A stretch of DNA of 64,000 nt from assembly GCA_035388585.1 (NCBI GenBank), contig DAOOQE010000003.1, positions 6,224-70,223 on the forward strand, written 5' to 3'. The position numbers and the translations under genes were made by a program. Origin of the DNA: CAG-492 sp035388585. Its GTDB lineage: Bacteria > Bacillota > Clostridia > TANB77 > CAG-508. Position 1 is the first letter of the stretch. Each line of letters opens with the position of its first letter. Shown piece after piece: positions 52,770 to 62,458 of the stretch. The notes below the pieces were generated by a model. It had not been told where the DNA came from. It was given only the letters and a program-made list of their open reading frames with translations, and did no database searches.

Positions 52770-54089
52770 TTAGGCTGTTTCTGTTTTCTTATTTGTTGTA
52801 GTTCTTTTTGGTTTACTTGTAGTATTATTAATTACTTCTTTTTTATTGTTGTTTATAATAATTTTCGGTGGTTCTTTATTTTCAACAGTTTGCTTAGTAA
52901 TAATACATTTTTCTATCTTAGGATTAGAAGGAATATCAAACATTATATCTCTCATTATATCCTCTATAATTGATCTTAAGCCTCTTGCACCAGTTTTTCT
53001 TTGTATAGCCTTATCAACTATTATTTCTAAAGCTTCTGTTTCAAATTCTAACTCTACATTATCTAATTCAAAAAGTCTTTGATACTGTTTTACCAATGCA
53101 TTTTTAGGTTTTGTAACTATATCAATTAATGCTTCTCTATCTAATTCTTCTAAAGTTGCAATTATTGGCAATCTACCAACAAACTCAGGAATCAATCCAA
53201 ACTTTAATAAATCCTGTGGTAATAATTCTTTAAACATTTTATATTTATCAGCACTTTTTGCACTTTCTATTTGTGCTCCAAAACCAATCGATTTCTTACC
53301 TACTCTGTCTTTAACTAATTTTTCTAATCCTTCAAATGCACCCCCACAAATAAATAATATATTTGATGTATTTATTTGCAAAAATTCTTGATGAGGATGT
53401 TTTCTTCCACCTTGTGGTGGCACAGATGCAACTGTTCCTTCAACAATTTTCAATAAAGCTTGTTGTACCCCTTCTCCACTCACATCTCTTGTTATTGAAG
53501 GATTTTCTGATTTTCTAGTTATTTTATCAATTTCATCAATATATATAATTCCTTTTTCTGCTTTTGAAATATCATAATCTGCTGATTGAATTAGTTTTAG
53601 TAATATATTTTCTACATCTTCTCCTACATATCCAGCTTCAGTTAATGTTGTTGCATCTGCAATTGCAAATGGAACTTTTAAAATCCTAGCTAATGTTTGG
53701 GCTAACAATGTTTTACCACACCCTGTAGGTCCTAACAATAATACATTACTTTTTTGTATTTCTATATCATCTTTTTTTGTCTCTGCATTTATCCTTTTAT
53801 AATGATTATACACTGCTACTGCTAAAGTTTTTTTTGCTTCATCTTGACCAATTACATATGAATCTAATACATCTTTGATTTGTACTGGAGTAGGTAGCTC
53901 TAATTTTGCTTCTTTTTCGTATGCTAACTCTATATCTTCATACAAATCTTCTTCTATTATACCATTACATACACGTATACATTCATCACATATATAAACA
54001 CCAGGACCAGCTATAATTCTTTCAACAACATCTTGTGTTTTACCACAAAAAGAACATTTAAATCCTTTACTTTGTGAATTTTTCGCCAT
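52770..54089 (-). CDS. clpX: ATP-dependent Clp protease ATP-binding subunit ClpX
   Basis: A 439-residue AAA+ unfoldase that feeds substrates, including SsrA-tagged proteins, to ClpP. The N-terminal zinc-binding domain has FKCSFCGKTQ and YICDECIRVCNG. The AAA+ core has Walker A GPTGCGKTLLAQ and Walker B IIYIDEIDK. The ClpP-contact loop region (KSIGFGAQIE) is present. The C-terminus has a Lys/Thr/Asn-rich extension of about 25 residues (TTSKPKRTTTNKKTETA) beyond the usual end. Upstream are clpP and tig on the same strand, the standard order. Confidence 0.97.
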   Translation of the reverse strand: MAKNSQSKGFKCSFCGKTQDVVERIIAGPGVYICDECIRVCNGIIEEDLYEDIELAYEKEAKLELPTPVQIKDVLDSYVIGQDEAKKTLAVAVYNHYKRINAETKKDDIEIQKSNVLLLGPTGCGKTLLAQTLARILKVPFAIADATTLTEAGYVGEDVENILLKLIQSADYDISKAEKGIIYIDEIDKITRKSENPSITRDVSGEGVQQALLKIVEGTVASVPPQGGRKHPHQEFLQINTSNILFICGGAFEGLEKLVKDRVGKKSIGFGAQIESAKSADKYKMFKELLPQDLLKFGLIPEFVGRLPIIATLEELDREALIDIVTKPKNALVKQYQRLFELDNVELEFETEALEIIVDKAIQRKTGARGLRSIIEDIMRDIMFDIPSNPKIEKCIITKQTVENKEPPKIIINNNKKEVINNTTSKPKRTTTNKKTETA

Positions 54090-54342
54090 TTTAAATTATT
54101 CTCCTTTTTAATTTATAATTAATATTTTTTTATATTTTTTATTATTTTTTTATATTATTTATGATTAATAATTATATTATTTATAATTTTTTTATTTTTA
54201 TATACTATATTAATTATATTATTTACACATCATTTTGTTATTGTTTTTCTATTTAATCAGTTAAATTTTATTCTTTTTTCAACAATTACATTTAAGAAAT
54301 AAAATTTTATTCTTTTTCAATAATTACATTTAATAAATAAAA

Positions 54343-54948
54343 TTAAATTCTTTTTTCCATAATTCCATCTATTAATCCATATTTTAGAGCTTCTTCAGCA
54401 GTCATATAATTATCTCTTTCAGTATCTTTATTAATTACATCCATTGATTGACCAGTTCTATCACTTAATAATTTATTTAATTTCTCTCTTGTCTTTACTA
54501 AATGATCGGCATGAATTTTTATTTCTGTAGCTTGCCCTGAAAGACCCCCACCTGCTATTAAAGGTTGGTGAATTAAAATTTCTGCGTTTGGAGTAGCATA
54601 TCTTTTACCTTTTTCTCCTGAAGCTAATAATACTGCACCCATACTTGCTGCCATTCCTATACATATAGTTGATACTGGACATTTTATATAATTCATTGTA
54701 TCTACTATACCCATACCAGCTGTAATTGATCCTCCTGGACTATTAATATATAAAAATATTTCTTTATCAGGATCTTCAGATTCTAAAAATAATAATTGTG
54801 CAATTACTAAATTAGCAGATACTTGGTTAACATCTTCCCCTAAAAATATAATTCTGTCTTTTAATAATCTTGAAAAAATATCATAAGATCTTTCTCCTTT
54901 TGAAGTTTGTTCTATTACATATGGAACTAAACTATTTCTTTCTAACAT
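54343..54948 (-). CDS. clpP: ATP-dependent Clp protease proteolytic subunit
   Basis: A 201-residue serine protease forming the tetradecameric ClpP chamber. The catalytic serine is in GMAASMGAVLLASG, the histidine in AEILIHQPLIAGG, and the aspartate in DTERDNYMTAEEA. The ATG at 54948 is preferred because AAGGAGG lies 7 nt upstream; the longer frame adds nine non-conserved residues. It is separated from clpX by 253 nt of A/T sequence without genes. Confidence 0.97.
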   Translation of the reverse strand: MLERNSLVPYVIEQTSKGERSYDIFSRLLKDRIIFLGEDVNQVSANLVIAQLLFLESEDPDKEIFLYINSPGGSITAGMGIVDTMNYIKCPVSTICIGMAASMGAVLLASGEKGKRYATPNAEILIHQPLIAGGGLSGQATEIKIHADHLVKTREKLNKLLSDRTGQSMDVINKDTERDNYMTAEEALKYGLIDGIMEKRI

Positions 54949-55173
54949 AAATTTCCTCCTTAATATTATTAACAAATTTTTAATAACTTTTAATATTTTA
55001 ATAAACTACGAATATTTTATACTATTCATTATTTTTTTTCAATCCTTTTGTATAAAACAATCTATATATTTAAATAATCAACTTACAATTAACTTACAAA
55101 ACTGCATTTAAGTTTTTACTTGACGATATATAAATTAACAAATCTAAAATTAAAATTAATAATTACACTCCTG

Positions 55174-55211
55174 TTAAAAAATGGACAAAATTAAATTATT
55201 TTGTCCATTTT
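55174..55211 (-). terminator. Rho-independent terminator after tig
   Basis: AAAATGGACAAAA and TTTTGTCCATTTT form a perfect 13-bp stem with an 8-nt loop. A T6 tract follows on the minus strand. It lies 12 nt past the tig stop, so tig and clpP are mainly separate transcripts. Confidence 0.9.
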
Positions 55212-55222
55212 GTACTTCATTA

Positions 55223-56512
55223 TTATTTTATTTTTGCATTATCAACAATAAATGTTATTGCTTTTTCTGATTTCATACTATCTTTTATGTAATTCTTTAA
55301 ATTATCATTTTCTAATAATTCTTTACTATCTTTACCATAAGTTTTTGCCATTTCATTAATTTTTTCATTAATTTCTTCAGTAGTAGCTTCTAATTTTTCA
55401 GCTTCTACTATTGCTTCTAGTACCATTCTAACTTTAACTGATCTTTGTGCTTGTTCAAAATATTCTTGTCTTATTTCCTCTTCTTTTTTACCAATCATTT
55501 GTAGATATTGTTCAAGATTCATTCCTTGATATGCTAATTTCGCATCAATATCTTTTAATATATTGTCAATTTCAGTTTCAATCATTCCTGAAGGTATTTC
55601 TACATCAACTAAATCGCAAACAGTTTTTATAGCTTCTTCCTCTATTTCATATTTAGCTTTATTTTTATTTTCTTCTTCTAGTTTTTCTTTTATACTATTT
55701 TTTAGTTCTTCTAATGTTTCAAATTCGCTTACATCTTTTGCAAATTCATCATCTAGAACAGGTAATTCTTTTCTTTTAATTTCATTTACTTTAACTTTAA
55801 ATATAGCATCTTTTCCAGCTAAATCTTTAGAAAAATATTCTTCTGGAAATTTAACATTTATTTCTTTTTCTTCGTTTACTTTCATTCCAATTACTTGTTC
55901 TTCAAATCCAGGTATAAATGTTTTACTACCTATTTTCAATTCATGGTTTTCAGCTTTTCCACCATCAAATGCTACTCCATCAACAAATCCTTCAAAATCT
56001 ATAACAGTTATATCATTTTCTTTAACTTTAACTCTTCCATCTTCTACACTTACTAATCTTGAATTTTTTTCAGACATATTTTCTAATTCTTTTTCTATGT
56101 CAGATTTGCTAACGTTATACACTATTTTTTTAAGTTCTATACCCTTATATTTACCTAATTTAATTTCTGGTTTTGTTTGAATAATAGCAGTAAATATTAA
56201 GTCCTTACCTTTTTCTATTTGTGTTATATCAATTTCAGGTTTACTTACTGATTCTATATTATTATCTTTTAATTCTTTTTCGAAAATTTCTGGAACTATT
56301 TCATTAAAAGTATCTTCATAAAAAATTTGTGCTCCATACATTTTTTCTACTTTAGCCATAGGTGCTTTCCCTTTTCTAAATCCAGGTATTGTAAAGTAAT
56401 TAGCAGTTTTAGCATATACTTTTTTCATTCCTTCATCAAATTTTTCTGCTCCTACTGTAAAAGTTAATTTTAATTCATTCTTATTTTCTGTGTTTTCTAT
56501 TTTAATACTCAT
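55223..56512 (-). CDS. tig: Trigger factor, ribosome-associated chaperone
   Basis: A 429-residue folding chaperone and peptidyl-prolyl isomerase that binds nascent chains at the ribosome exit. The ribosome-docking loop is FTIPGFRKGKAPM. The FKBP-type domain (about 155-240) reads VIDFEGFVDGVAFDGG and FIPGFEEQVIGMKVNEE. The C-terminal helical arms make up the rest. Length is normal. A promoter lies upstream and a terminator directly after. clpP follows downstream. Confidence 0.97.
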   Translation of the reverse strand: MSIKIENTENKNELKLTFTVGAEKFDEGMKKVYAKTANYFTIPGFRKGKAPMAKVEKMYGAQIFYEDTFNEIVPEIFEKELKDNNIESVSKPEIDITQIEKGKDLIFTAIIQTKPEIKLGKYKGIELKKIVYNVSKSDIEKELENMSEKNSRLVSVEDGRVKVKENDITVIDFEGFVDGVAFDGGKAENHELKIGSKTFIPGFEEQVIGMKVNEEKEINVKFPEEYFSKDLAGKDAIFKVKVNEIKRKELPVLDDEFAKDVSEFETLEELKNSIKEKLEEENKNKAKYEIEEEAIKTVCDLVDVEIPSGMIETEIDNILKDIDAKLAYQGMNLEQYLQMIGKKEEEIRQEYFEQAQRSVKVRMVLEAIVEAEKLEATTEEINEKINEMAKTYGKDSKELLENDNLKNYIKDSMKSEKAITFIVDNAKIK

Positions 56513-56587
56513 TTTACATACATCCTTTCATTTCGCTGAATCTTATATTTAACATAACTATTTTACACTAACTAAAATAGCTTTCTT

Positions 56588-56615
56588 ATTATATCACAAT
56601 TTGTTCATTTTGCAA
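56588..56615 (-). promoter_or_regulatory. Predicted tig promoter
   Basis: On the minus strand, TTGCAA and TATAAT are 16 bp apart with an extended -10, TGATATAAT. A 76-nt leader separates it from the ATG. Confidence 0.55.
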
Positions 56616-56805
56616 TACTTTTTATGTGTTTTACAATAACTTTTAGATATATTATCTTAAATATTGCTTTAAATGTTGCATTCTCTCATACAACCTGAAT
56701 TTAAATTACAAAGTTCATTTAACTTTTTACTTAACAAACTTCTAAAGATATAAACCATATTTTTAAATTTTGTAGCAGTAATTATATAAGCCTAACAATA
56801 CTTAA

Positions 56806-57513
56806 TTATAATATTTTATACGGATTAAAATCTAAAAAATCAGCACTAATCAATTTCATATTAATACCTTCAATATTTCCATCCAAACATTCTTTATGTG
56901 AATTTCCATGCAAATGTCCATAAAAACAATCTTTCACATTAAAGTCCTTCATAGTTTTTATAAACAAAGTCTTATTTGTTTCTACTTTTTCATTTGATAA
57001 ATATGGAGGATAATGCATACAAACTATTATTTTTTTATCTGTACCATGTTTTGTAATCCCATCAACCAATGATAATTTTAATCTATCATTTTCTCTATTT
57101 ATCATTTTATTACTATTTTCAGATTCTAAAAAAGTCCAACCTCTAGTACCGCATATAATTATATTATCATAAATTATTGAATTATTTTGTATAAAATCTA
57201 TATTTTTAAAATTGTTTTCATCTAAAAACTTTTTCATGCTTTTTAGTGTTGTCCACCAATAATCATGATTTCCTTTTATCAAAACCTTTTTCCCTGGTAA
57301 ATCATTTAAAAATTTAAAATCTTCATATGTATCCTTTAAATGCATAGCCCAAGAAAAATCTCCTGGAATAACTACTAAATCATGTTCTTTCACATTTTTT
57401 TTCCAATTTTGTTTAATTTTTTCTGAATGATTATTCCATTTCTCACCAAAAATATTCATTGGTTTATTTTCATTAAATGAAAGATGCAAATCTGCAATTA
57501 TAAATATTGACAT
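56806..57513 (-). CDS. Calcineurin-like metallophosphoesterase
   Basis: A 235-residue cytoplasmic phosphoesterase. The five metal-binding motifs are present: FIIADLHLSF, VIPGDFSWAM, LIKGNHDYWW, VCMHYPPYL and FYGHLHGNS. The family acts on phosphomonoesters, nucleotides or diadenosine compounds; the substrate is not predictable here. AGGAGG precedes the ATG. It lies upstream of tig in the opposite order from usual clusters; tsaD is the next gene upstream on the same strand, 53 nt away, so they may be co-transcribed. Confidence 0.9.
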   Translation of the reverse strand: MSIFIIADLHLSFNENKPMNIFGEKWNNHSEKIKQNWKKNVKEHDLVVIPGDFSWAMHLKDTYEDFKFLNDLPGKKVLIKGNHDYWWTTLKSMKKFLDENNFKNIDFIQNNSIIYDNIIICGTRGWTFLESENSNKMINRENDRLKLSLVDGITKHGTDKKIIVCMHYPPYLSNEKVETNKTLFIKTMKDFNVKDCFYGHLHGNSHKECLDGNIEGINMKLISADFLDFNPYKIL

Positions 57514-57566
57514 ATAAGCTTTCCTCCTAAACTTTTTTTAGAAATAAATCTACAATATCAAAATAT

Positions 57567-58571
57567 TTATTCATCAAATTTCAAATTTGGTACTGCATTT
57601 AAATCTAAGTTTGCAAATTTTTTATTTATAAAGTTGTAATATCCTGCTGAAGCAATCATTGCAGCATTATCTGTACATAAAACTAATTCAGGATAATAAA
57701 TTTGTAGATTTTCTCTTTCCCCTAGCTCTGTAAATCTTTCTCTTATATAACTATTTGCTGAAACACCTCCAGCAAGAGCTATTTTATCTATTTTAAGTTG
57801 TTTTACTGCATTAATTGTATTTTCTATTAATACATCCGTAACAGCTTTTTCAAAACTAATTGCTAAATCTGCTTTATTTATATTGGGATCTTTATGATTC
57901 AAATTAATTACTGCAGTTTTTATACCACTAAAACTAAAATCTAAATTATCAAAATGTGTTTTAGGTAATTTTATTAATGGTTTCCCAGTTTTTGCCAGTA
58001 TATCTATTTTAGGTCCACCCGGATAACCTAGACCTATGACTCTTGCAACTTTGTCAAACGCTTCTCCTATTGCATCATCTCTGGTTTTTCCTAATATTTG
58101 AAAGTTTTGATAATCTTTTACATGTACTAAATGAGTATGTCCTCCTGAAATTATTAAACACAAAAATGGCGGTTCTAATTTTTTAAAAGTTAAATAATTT
58201 GATGCAATATGTCCTTGAATATGATTTGTTGCTACTAAAGGTTTTTTTAATGCATAACTTAAGCCCTTGGCATAAGATACTCCTACTAATAAAGCACCTA
58301 CAAGTCCAGGTCCATATGTACAGGCTATACCATCTATATCATCAAATGATACTCCTGCTTCTTCCAATGCTTTCTTAGTAACATCTGAAATAACTTCAAC
58401 ATGATTTCTCGAAGCTATTTCAGGTACAACTCCTCCAAATTTTTGATGTATATCTATTTGAGAATTTATTACATTAGATAAAATTTCTCTACCATTTTTA
58501 ACAATAGAACAAGATGTTTCATCACAACTAGATTCAATTCCTAATATTATTATATCTTCTTTTTGTTTCAT
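57567..58571 (-). CDS. tsaD: tRNA N6-adenosine threonylcarbamoyltransferase TsaD
   Basis: A 334-residue enzyme that makes t6A37 with TsaB and TsaE. The ASKHA-type core begins ILGIESSCDETSCSIVKNG. The metal-binding pair is in TNHIQGHIASNYL, and LIISGGHTHLVHV and LAGGVSANSYIRERF are family motifs. The ATG at 58571 is chosen because GGAG lies 6 nt upstream; an earlier ATG adds four residues. It is followed by the phosphoesterase gene. TsaB and TsaE are not in the window. Confidence 0.96.
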   Translation of the reverse strand: MKQKEDIIILGIESSCDETSCSIVKNGREILSNVINSQIDIHQKFGGVVPEIASRNHVEVISDVTKKALEEAGVSFDDIDGIACTYGPGLVGALLVGVSYAKGLSYALKKPLVATNHIQGHIASNYLTFKKLEPPFLCLIISGGHTHLVHVKDYQNFQILGKTRDDAIGEAFDKVARVIGLGYPGGPKIDILAKTGKPLIKLPKTHFDNLDFSFSGIKTAVINLNHKDPNINKADLAISFEKAVTDVLIENTINAVKQLKIDKIALAGGVSANSYIRERFTELGERENLQIYYPELVLCTDNAAMIASAGYYNFINKKFANLDLNAVPNLKFDE

Positions 58572-58612
58572 TTTAATCTCCATATCTTATTAAAAAAATA
58601 ATTATACATAGC

Positions 58613-59347
58613 TTAAAAGCCAAAAACAATTCCAACTAATTGCATTATTTTTTCTCCAATTATACTAATTAAAGGTGTTACAACAATCCCAGCTATTCCT
58701 GTAATCCAAATAATTATAAATACAATATAAAAAATACTTTCTTTTTCCTCAAACCATATTCTTGATTTTTGTGGTAAGAAATATTTTAAAACTTTTGAAC
58801 CATCTAATGGTGGCAATGGAATTAAATTAAATACACCTAAACCTATATTCAGCATTATTATATATCCTATTGCAAGTACTATATAATAATATGTTTTAAT
58901 ATCAAAATTAGAAAGTAAATTAAATTTTACTATTACACCATATATTAAAGCAAATATAATTGCAACTATAAAATTCATTACTGGCCCAGCAATTGAAATT
59001 AGTGCCTCAGCCTTTGTTACAGAAGTTTTTCCATTTAGGTTTCTATAATCTACTTGTACTGGTTTTCCCCATCCTATACCTATTGTTAACAACATAATCA
59101 AACCCACTAAATCAACATGATTTAACGGATTTAAATTCAATCTCCCTTGTTCTTTTGCTGTATTATCTCCTAGTTTGTTTGCTGTATATGCATGTGCAAA
59201 CTCATGAAATGTAATTGCTATTAATACCGCAGGAATCATCAATAATGTAGTAATGGCAGTATTTGTATCTGACAAACTATTAAGAATTATTCTAAAAACT
59301 ACTATTCCTAATATAATATACCAAACTCTTTTATCTATTCTAAACAT
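58613..59347 (-). CDS. Site-2 protease family (M50) membrane metalloprotease
   Basis: A 244-residue polytopic protease with about six membrane helices. The zinc-binding motif is HEFAH (TFHEFAHAYTANKLGD) and the third ligand is in NLIPLPPLDGSKVLKYF. It has the core of the short YwhC-like group rather than the PDZ-containing RseP group. Such proteases cut membrane-bound regulators or peptides; the substrate here is unknown. The ATG at 59347 follows AAAGGA by 6 nt. It lies between tsaD and lysS on the same strand. Confidence 0.92.
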   Translation of the reverse strand: MFRIDKRVWYIILGIVVFRIILNSLSDTNTAITTLLMIPAVLIAITFHEFAHAYTANKLGDNTAKEQGRLNLNPLNHVDLVGLIMLLTIGIGWGKPVQVDYRNLNGKTSVTKAEALISIAGPVMNFIVAIIFALIYGVIVKFNLLSNFDIKTYYYIVLAIGYIIMLNIGLGVFNLIPLPPLDGSKVLKYFLPQKSRIWFEEKESIFYIVFIIIWITGIAGIVVTPLISIIGEKIMQLVGIVFGF

Positions 59348-59440
59348 AGTTTTTCCTTTCAACATTAATTTTTATTAATAATATTATGTATTTATAACAA
59401 TGTATTCATTGCAATATTTTTTTAAATTAATTATATTATT

Positions 59441-60940
59441 TTATAACAATGGTTTCATTGTTGGAAATAATAGTACATCTCTTATTGAAGCTGAATCTGT
59501 AAGTAACATTATTAATCTATCAATTCCTATTCCTAATCCCCCAGTTGGTGGAAGACCTATCTCTAAAGCAGTAACGAAATCTTCATCCATCATATTTGCC
59601 TCTTCATCTCCTGCTTCTCTAGCTTCAACTTGTTTTTTAAATCTTTCATATTGATCAATAGGATCATTTAATTCTGAAAAAGCATTTCCATATTCTCTAC
59701 CACCAATAAACAATTCGAATCTTTCTGTTAATTTTTTATCAGAAGTTTTTCTTTTTGCAAGTGGTGATACTTCTACTGGATAATCACATATAAATGTTGG
59801 TTGAATTAAAGTTTCTTCTACAAATTCTTCAAAAAAAGCATTTATAATATGTCCTCTATTTTTCTTAAAATCTTCAACTGTAATATGATTTTTATTTGCT
59901 ATTTCTATAGCTTGCTCATCAGTAATTATATCATTAAAATCAATTCCTGTTACCTCTTTTATGGAATCAATCATAGATATTTTCTTCCAATTTGGTTCTA
60001 AATTAATTTCTGTTCCTTGATAATTTATTTTACTTGTTCCAAGTATTTTTTTTGCTATTGTAGATATCATTTCTTCAGTTATACTCATCATATCATTATA
60101 ATCCTCATATGCTGAATATAATTCCATGCTCGTAAATTCAGGATTATGTTTTAAATCCATACCTTCATTTCTAAACAATCTTCCTATTTCATAAACTTTA
60201 TCAAATCCACCTACTATTAATCTTTTTAAATACAATTCTGGCGCAACTCTTAAATACATATCTAAATCAAGTGCATTATGATGTGTAACAAAAGGTTTTG
60301 CTGTTGCACCTCCAGCTATTGTATTTAAAATTGGAGTTTCTACTTCCATGTATCCTTTATTATCCAAAAAGCTTCTAATTTCTTTTATTATTTTACTTCT
60401 AATTTCAAATGCCAATTTCACCTCAGGATTAGAGATTAAATCCACATATCTTTGTCTATATCTTAAATCTGTATCTTTTAAACCATGATATTTTTCTGGT
60501 AATGGTCTTAGTGATTTTGAAAGAAGTTTAACTTCTTTTGCATGTATTGAAATTTCTCCAGTCTTTGTTTTAAATACAAAGCCTGTAATTCCAATAATAT
60601 CTCCCATATCATCTTCCTTAAAATTTTTATAAGATTCTTCTCCTAGATCATTTATACTAATATAACTTTGTAATCTTCCTTCACTATCTTGAATATGGCA
60701 AAATGAAGCTTTTCCCATTATTCTTTTAGCCATTATTCTTCCAGCTACAGTTACATCTTTTCCTTCTAATTTTTCATAATCATCTATAATTTGTTTACTA
60801 GTATGAGTTCTATTGAATTTTGTAACTTCATATGGGTCATTTCCAGACTCTCGCAATTTTTCTAATTTTTCTCTTCTAATAATCATTAATTGGTTTAAAT
60901 CTAATTCTTGTTCTTGTTCTTGAATATTGTTTTCGTTCAT
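59441..60940 (-). CDS. lysS: Lysyl-tRNA synthetase, class II
   Basis: A 499-residue class II synthetase. The N-terminal OB-fold anticodon-binding domain (about 60-165) has VAGRIMAKRIMGKASFCHIQ. The catalytic domain has motif 1 around FLDNKGYMEVETPIL, motif 2 FDKVYEIGRLFRNEGMD, and motif 3 in GLGIGIDRLIMLLT. Length is normal. AAGAAAGGGA precedes the ATG. No T-box leader fits in the short upstream gap. The D-lactate dehydrogenase gene lies upstream on the same strand, with 176 nt between them. Confidence 0.96.
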   Translation of the reverse strand: MNENNIQEQEQELDLNQLMIIRREKLEKLRESGNDPYEVTKFNRTHTSKQIIDDYEKLEGKDVTVAGRIMAKRIMGKASFCHIQDSEGRLQSYISINDLGEESYKNFKEDDMGDIIGITGFVFKTKTGEISIHAKEVKLLSKSLRPLPEKYHGLKDTDLRYRQRYVDLISNPEVKLAFEIRSKIIKEIRSFLDNKGYMEVETPILNTIAGGATAKPFVTHHNALDLDMYLRVAPELYLKRLIVGGFDKVYEIGRLFRNEGMDLKHNPEFTSMELYSAYEDYNDMMSITEEMISTIAKKILGTSKINYQGTEINLEPNWKKISMIDSIKEVTGIDFNDIITDEQAIEIANKNHITVEDFKKNRGHIINAFFEEFVEETLIQPTFICDYPVEVSPLAKRKTSDKKLTERFELFIGGREYGNAFSELNDPIDQYERFKKQVEAREAGDEEANMMDEDFVTALEIGLPPTGGLGIGIDRLIMLLTDSASIRDVLLFPTMKPLL

Positions 60941-60975
60941 AATATATATCCCTTTCTTATTTTATAACTCTTAGT

Positions 60976-61004
60976 ATTATATCTTATTAAGTCACTAAAG
61001 TAAA
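60976..61004 (-). promoter_or_regulatory. Candidate lysS promoter
   Basis: On the minus strand, TTTACT and TATAAT are separated by 17 bp, 36 nt before the ATG. The -35 match is weak. Confidence 0.4.
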
Positions 61005-61116
61005 GTACTAAGCTTAAATAATTTTACTTTTATGTAAAGTGTTTTTAGTATATTTTTATATAAAAAATGATTTTAAAATTATGCAAATTATTATTTTTTA
61101 TAATTAACTATACAAT

Positions 61117-62103
61117 TTATTTTTGTTCATTTTTACAATTTCCAGTTTCAGAAATCTCTTTTATATTTTGCAATGTATCTTTAACAATTTTATTTAAAGC
61201 TTCAATTGTAAAAAACGATTGGTGTGAAGTAATTATAACATTTGGCATTGATATTAATAAAGAAAGATTTTTATCTCTTTTATACGAATTTGACATATCT
61301 CTTAGAAAAAATTCCTCCTCATTTTCATATACATCTAAACCAGCACCACCAATTTTTCCAGACACCATCCCCTCAATAAGACTTTCTGTATCAATCAATT
61401 TTCCTCTACTACTATTTAATAAAATCACTCCATTTTTCATTTTACTTATTGTTTCAGAATTTATAATTTTTTCAGTATCCTTACTTAATGGACAGTGCAG
61501 CGATATTATATCTGATTTTTCTAATAATTCTTCTAATTCAACATATTTAAAATCTAATTCTCTGCTTGAGTTTTCATCTTTAAAAATGTCATATGCTAAA
61601 ATATTTACACCAAAACCTTTCATTATTTTAATAAATGTTTTACCTATTTTTCCCGTGCCTATTACACCAACAGTTTTTCCATGAAGATCAAAACCCAATA
61701 AACCATCAAGAGAGAAATTGTATTTTTTTACGCGTTGGTATGCTTTATATATTTTTCTATTTACATTTAATAACAAGGCTATTGTGTGTTCAGCAACTGC
61801 GTACGGTGAATATTCTGGAACTCTAACAACTCTAATTTTTCCTTTATTAGATATATCAACATTATTAAAACCCGCACATCGTAATGCTAGTATTTTAACA
61901 TCATTCTTTTCTAATATTTTTAAAACCTCTTTATCTGCAGTATCATTAACAAAAATACAAACAACCTCGAAACCTTTTGTAAATTGTGCTGTTTCTTTAT
62001 TTAACTTAGATTCAAAATAAGTTATTTCATAATTATAGTTTTCATTAAACTTGTCAAATAATTCCTTGTCATAGTCTTTTGTATCAAAAAAAGCAATTTT
62101 CAT
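61117..62103 (-). CDS. D-lactate dehydrogenase (2-hydroxyacid dehydrogenase family)
   Basis: A 328-residue NAD-dependent enzyme, probably interconverting pyruvate and D-lactate. The Rossmann motif is GKTVGVIGTGKIGKTF (about 145-160). The catalytic arginine, glutamate and histidine of the family are in LLNSSRGKLID, LDVYENEEEFF and ITSHQSFFT. The N-terminal AFFDTKDYDKELFDKFNE and the later RVPEYSPYAVAEHTIALLL fit D-LDH better than other 2-hydroxyacid enzymes. AGAGGAG precedes the ATG. The ATG is only 22 nt past the tRNA-Glu terminator, so no independent promoter is obvious. A related D-2-hydroxyacid substrate remains possible. Confidence 0.88.
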   Translation of the reverse strand: MKIAFFDTKDYDKELFDKFNENYNYEITYFESKLNKETAQFTKGFEVVCIFVNDTADKEVLKILEKNDVKILALRCAGFNNVDISNKGKIRVVRVPEYSPYAVAEHTIALLLNVNRKIYKAYQRVKKYNFSLDGLLGFDLHGKTVGVIGTGKIGKTFIKIMKGFGVNILAYDIFKDENSSRELDFKYVELEELLEKSDIISLHCPLSKDTEKIINSETISKMKNGVILLNSSRGKLIDTESLIEGMVSGKIGGAGLDVYENEEEFFLRDMSNSYKRDKNLSLLISMPNVIITSHQSFFTIEALNKIVKDTLQNIKEISETGNCKNEQK

Positions 62104-62124
62104 ATTATAAATCTCCTCTCTTTC

Positions 62125-62162
62125 AAAAAAAGAGTAGCTACTTTATTTATGCTACTCTTTTT
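62125..62162 (-). terminator. Rho-independent terminator after tRNA-Glu
   Basis: AAAAAGAGTAGC and GCTACTCTTTTT form a perfect 12-bp stem with a 12-nt loop, followed on the minus strand by a T-run. It lies 6 nt past the tRNA CCA end and 22 nt before the D-lactate dehydrogenase ATG. Confidence 0.9.
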
Positions 62163-62168
62163 GCTGTT

Positions 62169-62243
62169 TGGTGACCCGTACGGGAATCGAACCCATGATT
62201 TGGCCTTGAGAGGGCCACGTCTTAACCGCTTGACCAACGGGCC
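62169..62243 (-). tRNA. tRNA-Glu (anticodon CUC)
   Basis: A 75-nt tRNA with encoded CCA. The acceptor stem pairs GGCCCGT with ACGGGTC, with one G-U pair. The D arm reads GGTCAAGCGGTTAAGAC, typical of bacterial tRNA-Glu. The anticodon stem pairs TGGCC with GGCCA, and the loop CTCTCAA puts CTC at 34-36, which decodes GAG. The T arm has ATGGG-TTCGATT-CCCGT. It has its own promoter and terminator. Confidence 0.95.
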
Positions 62244-62264
62244 TTATATAAAACGCTAAATATA

Positions 62265-62294
62265 TTTATAACATATCTTGCGTTAATAAGTCAA
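62265..62294 (-). promoter_or_regulatory. Predicted tRNA-Glu promoter
   Basis: On the minus strand, TTGACT and TATAAA are separated by 18 bp with TG before the -10. The expected start is about 15 nt before the tRNA. Confidence 0.65.
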
Positions 62295-62458
62295 TCCTAT
62301 GCCGTGATTTTTTAGAAATTTCTTTTATATTTCTATAAATTATACAACTTATTTTTGCCTTACATAATGACATTTAGATTATTTATTGACAAATATATTT
62401 TATTTTATTTGTATTCACTTATACAATCAACAAATTTAATTTATATATCATTTATTTA

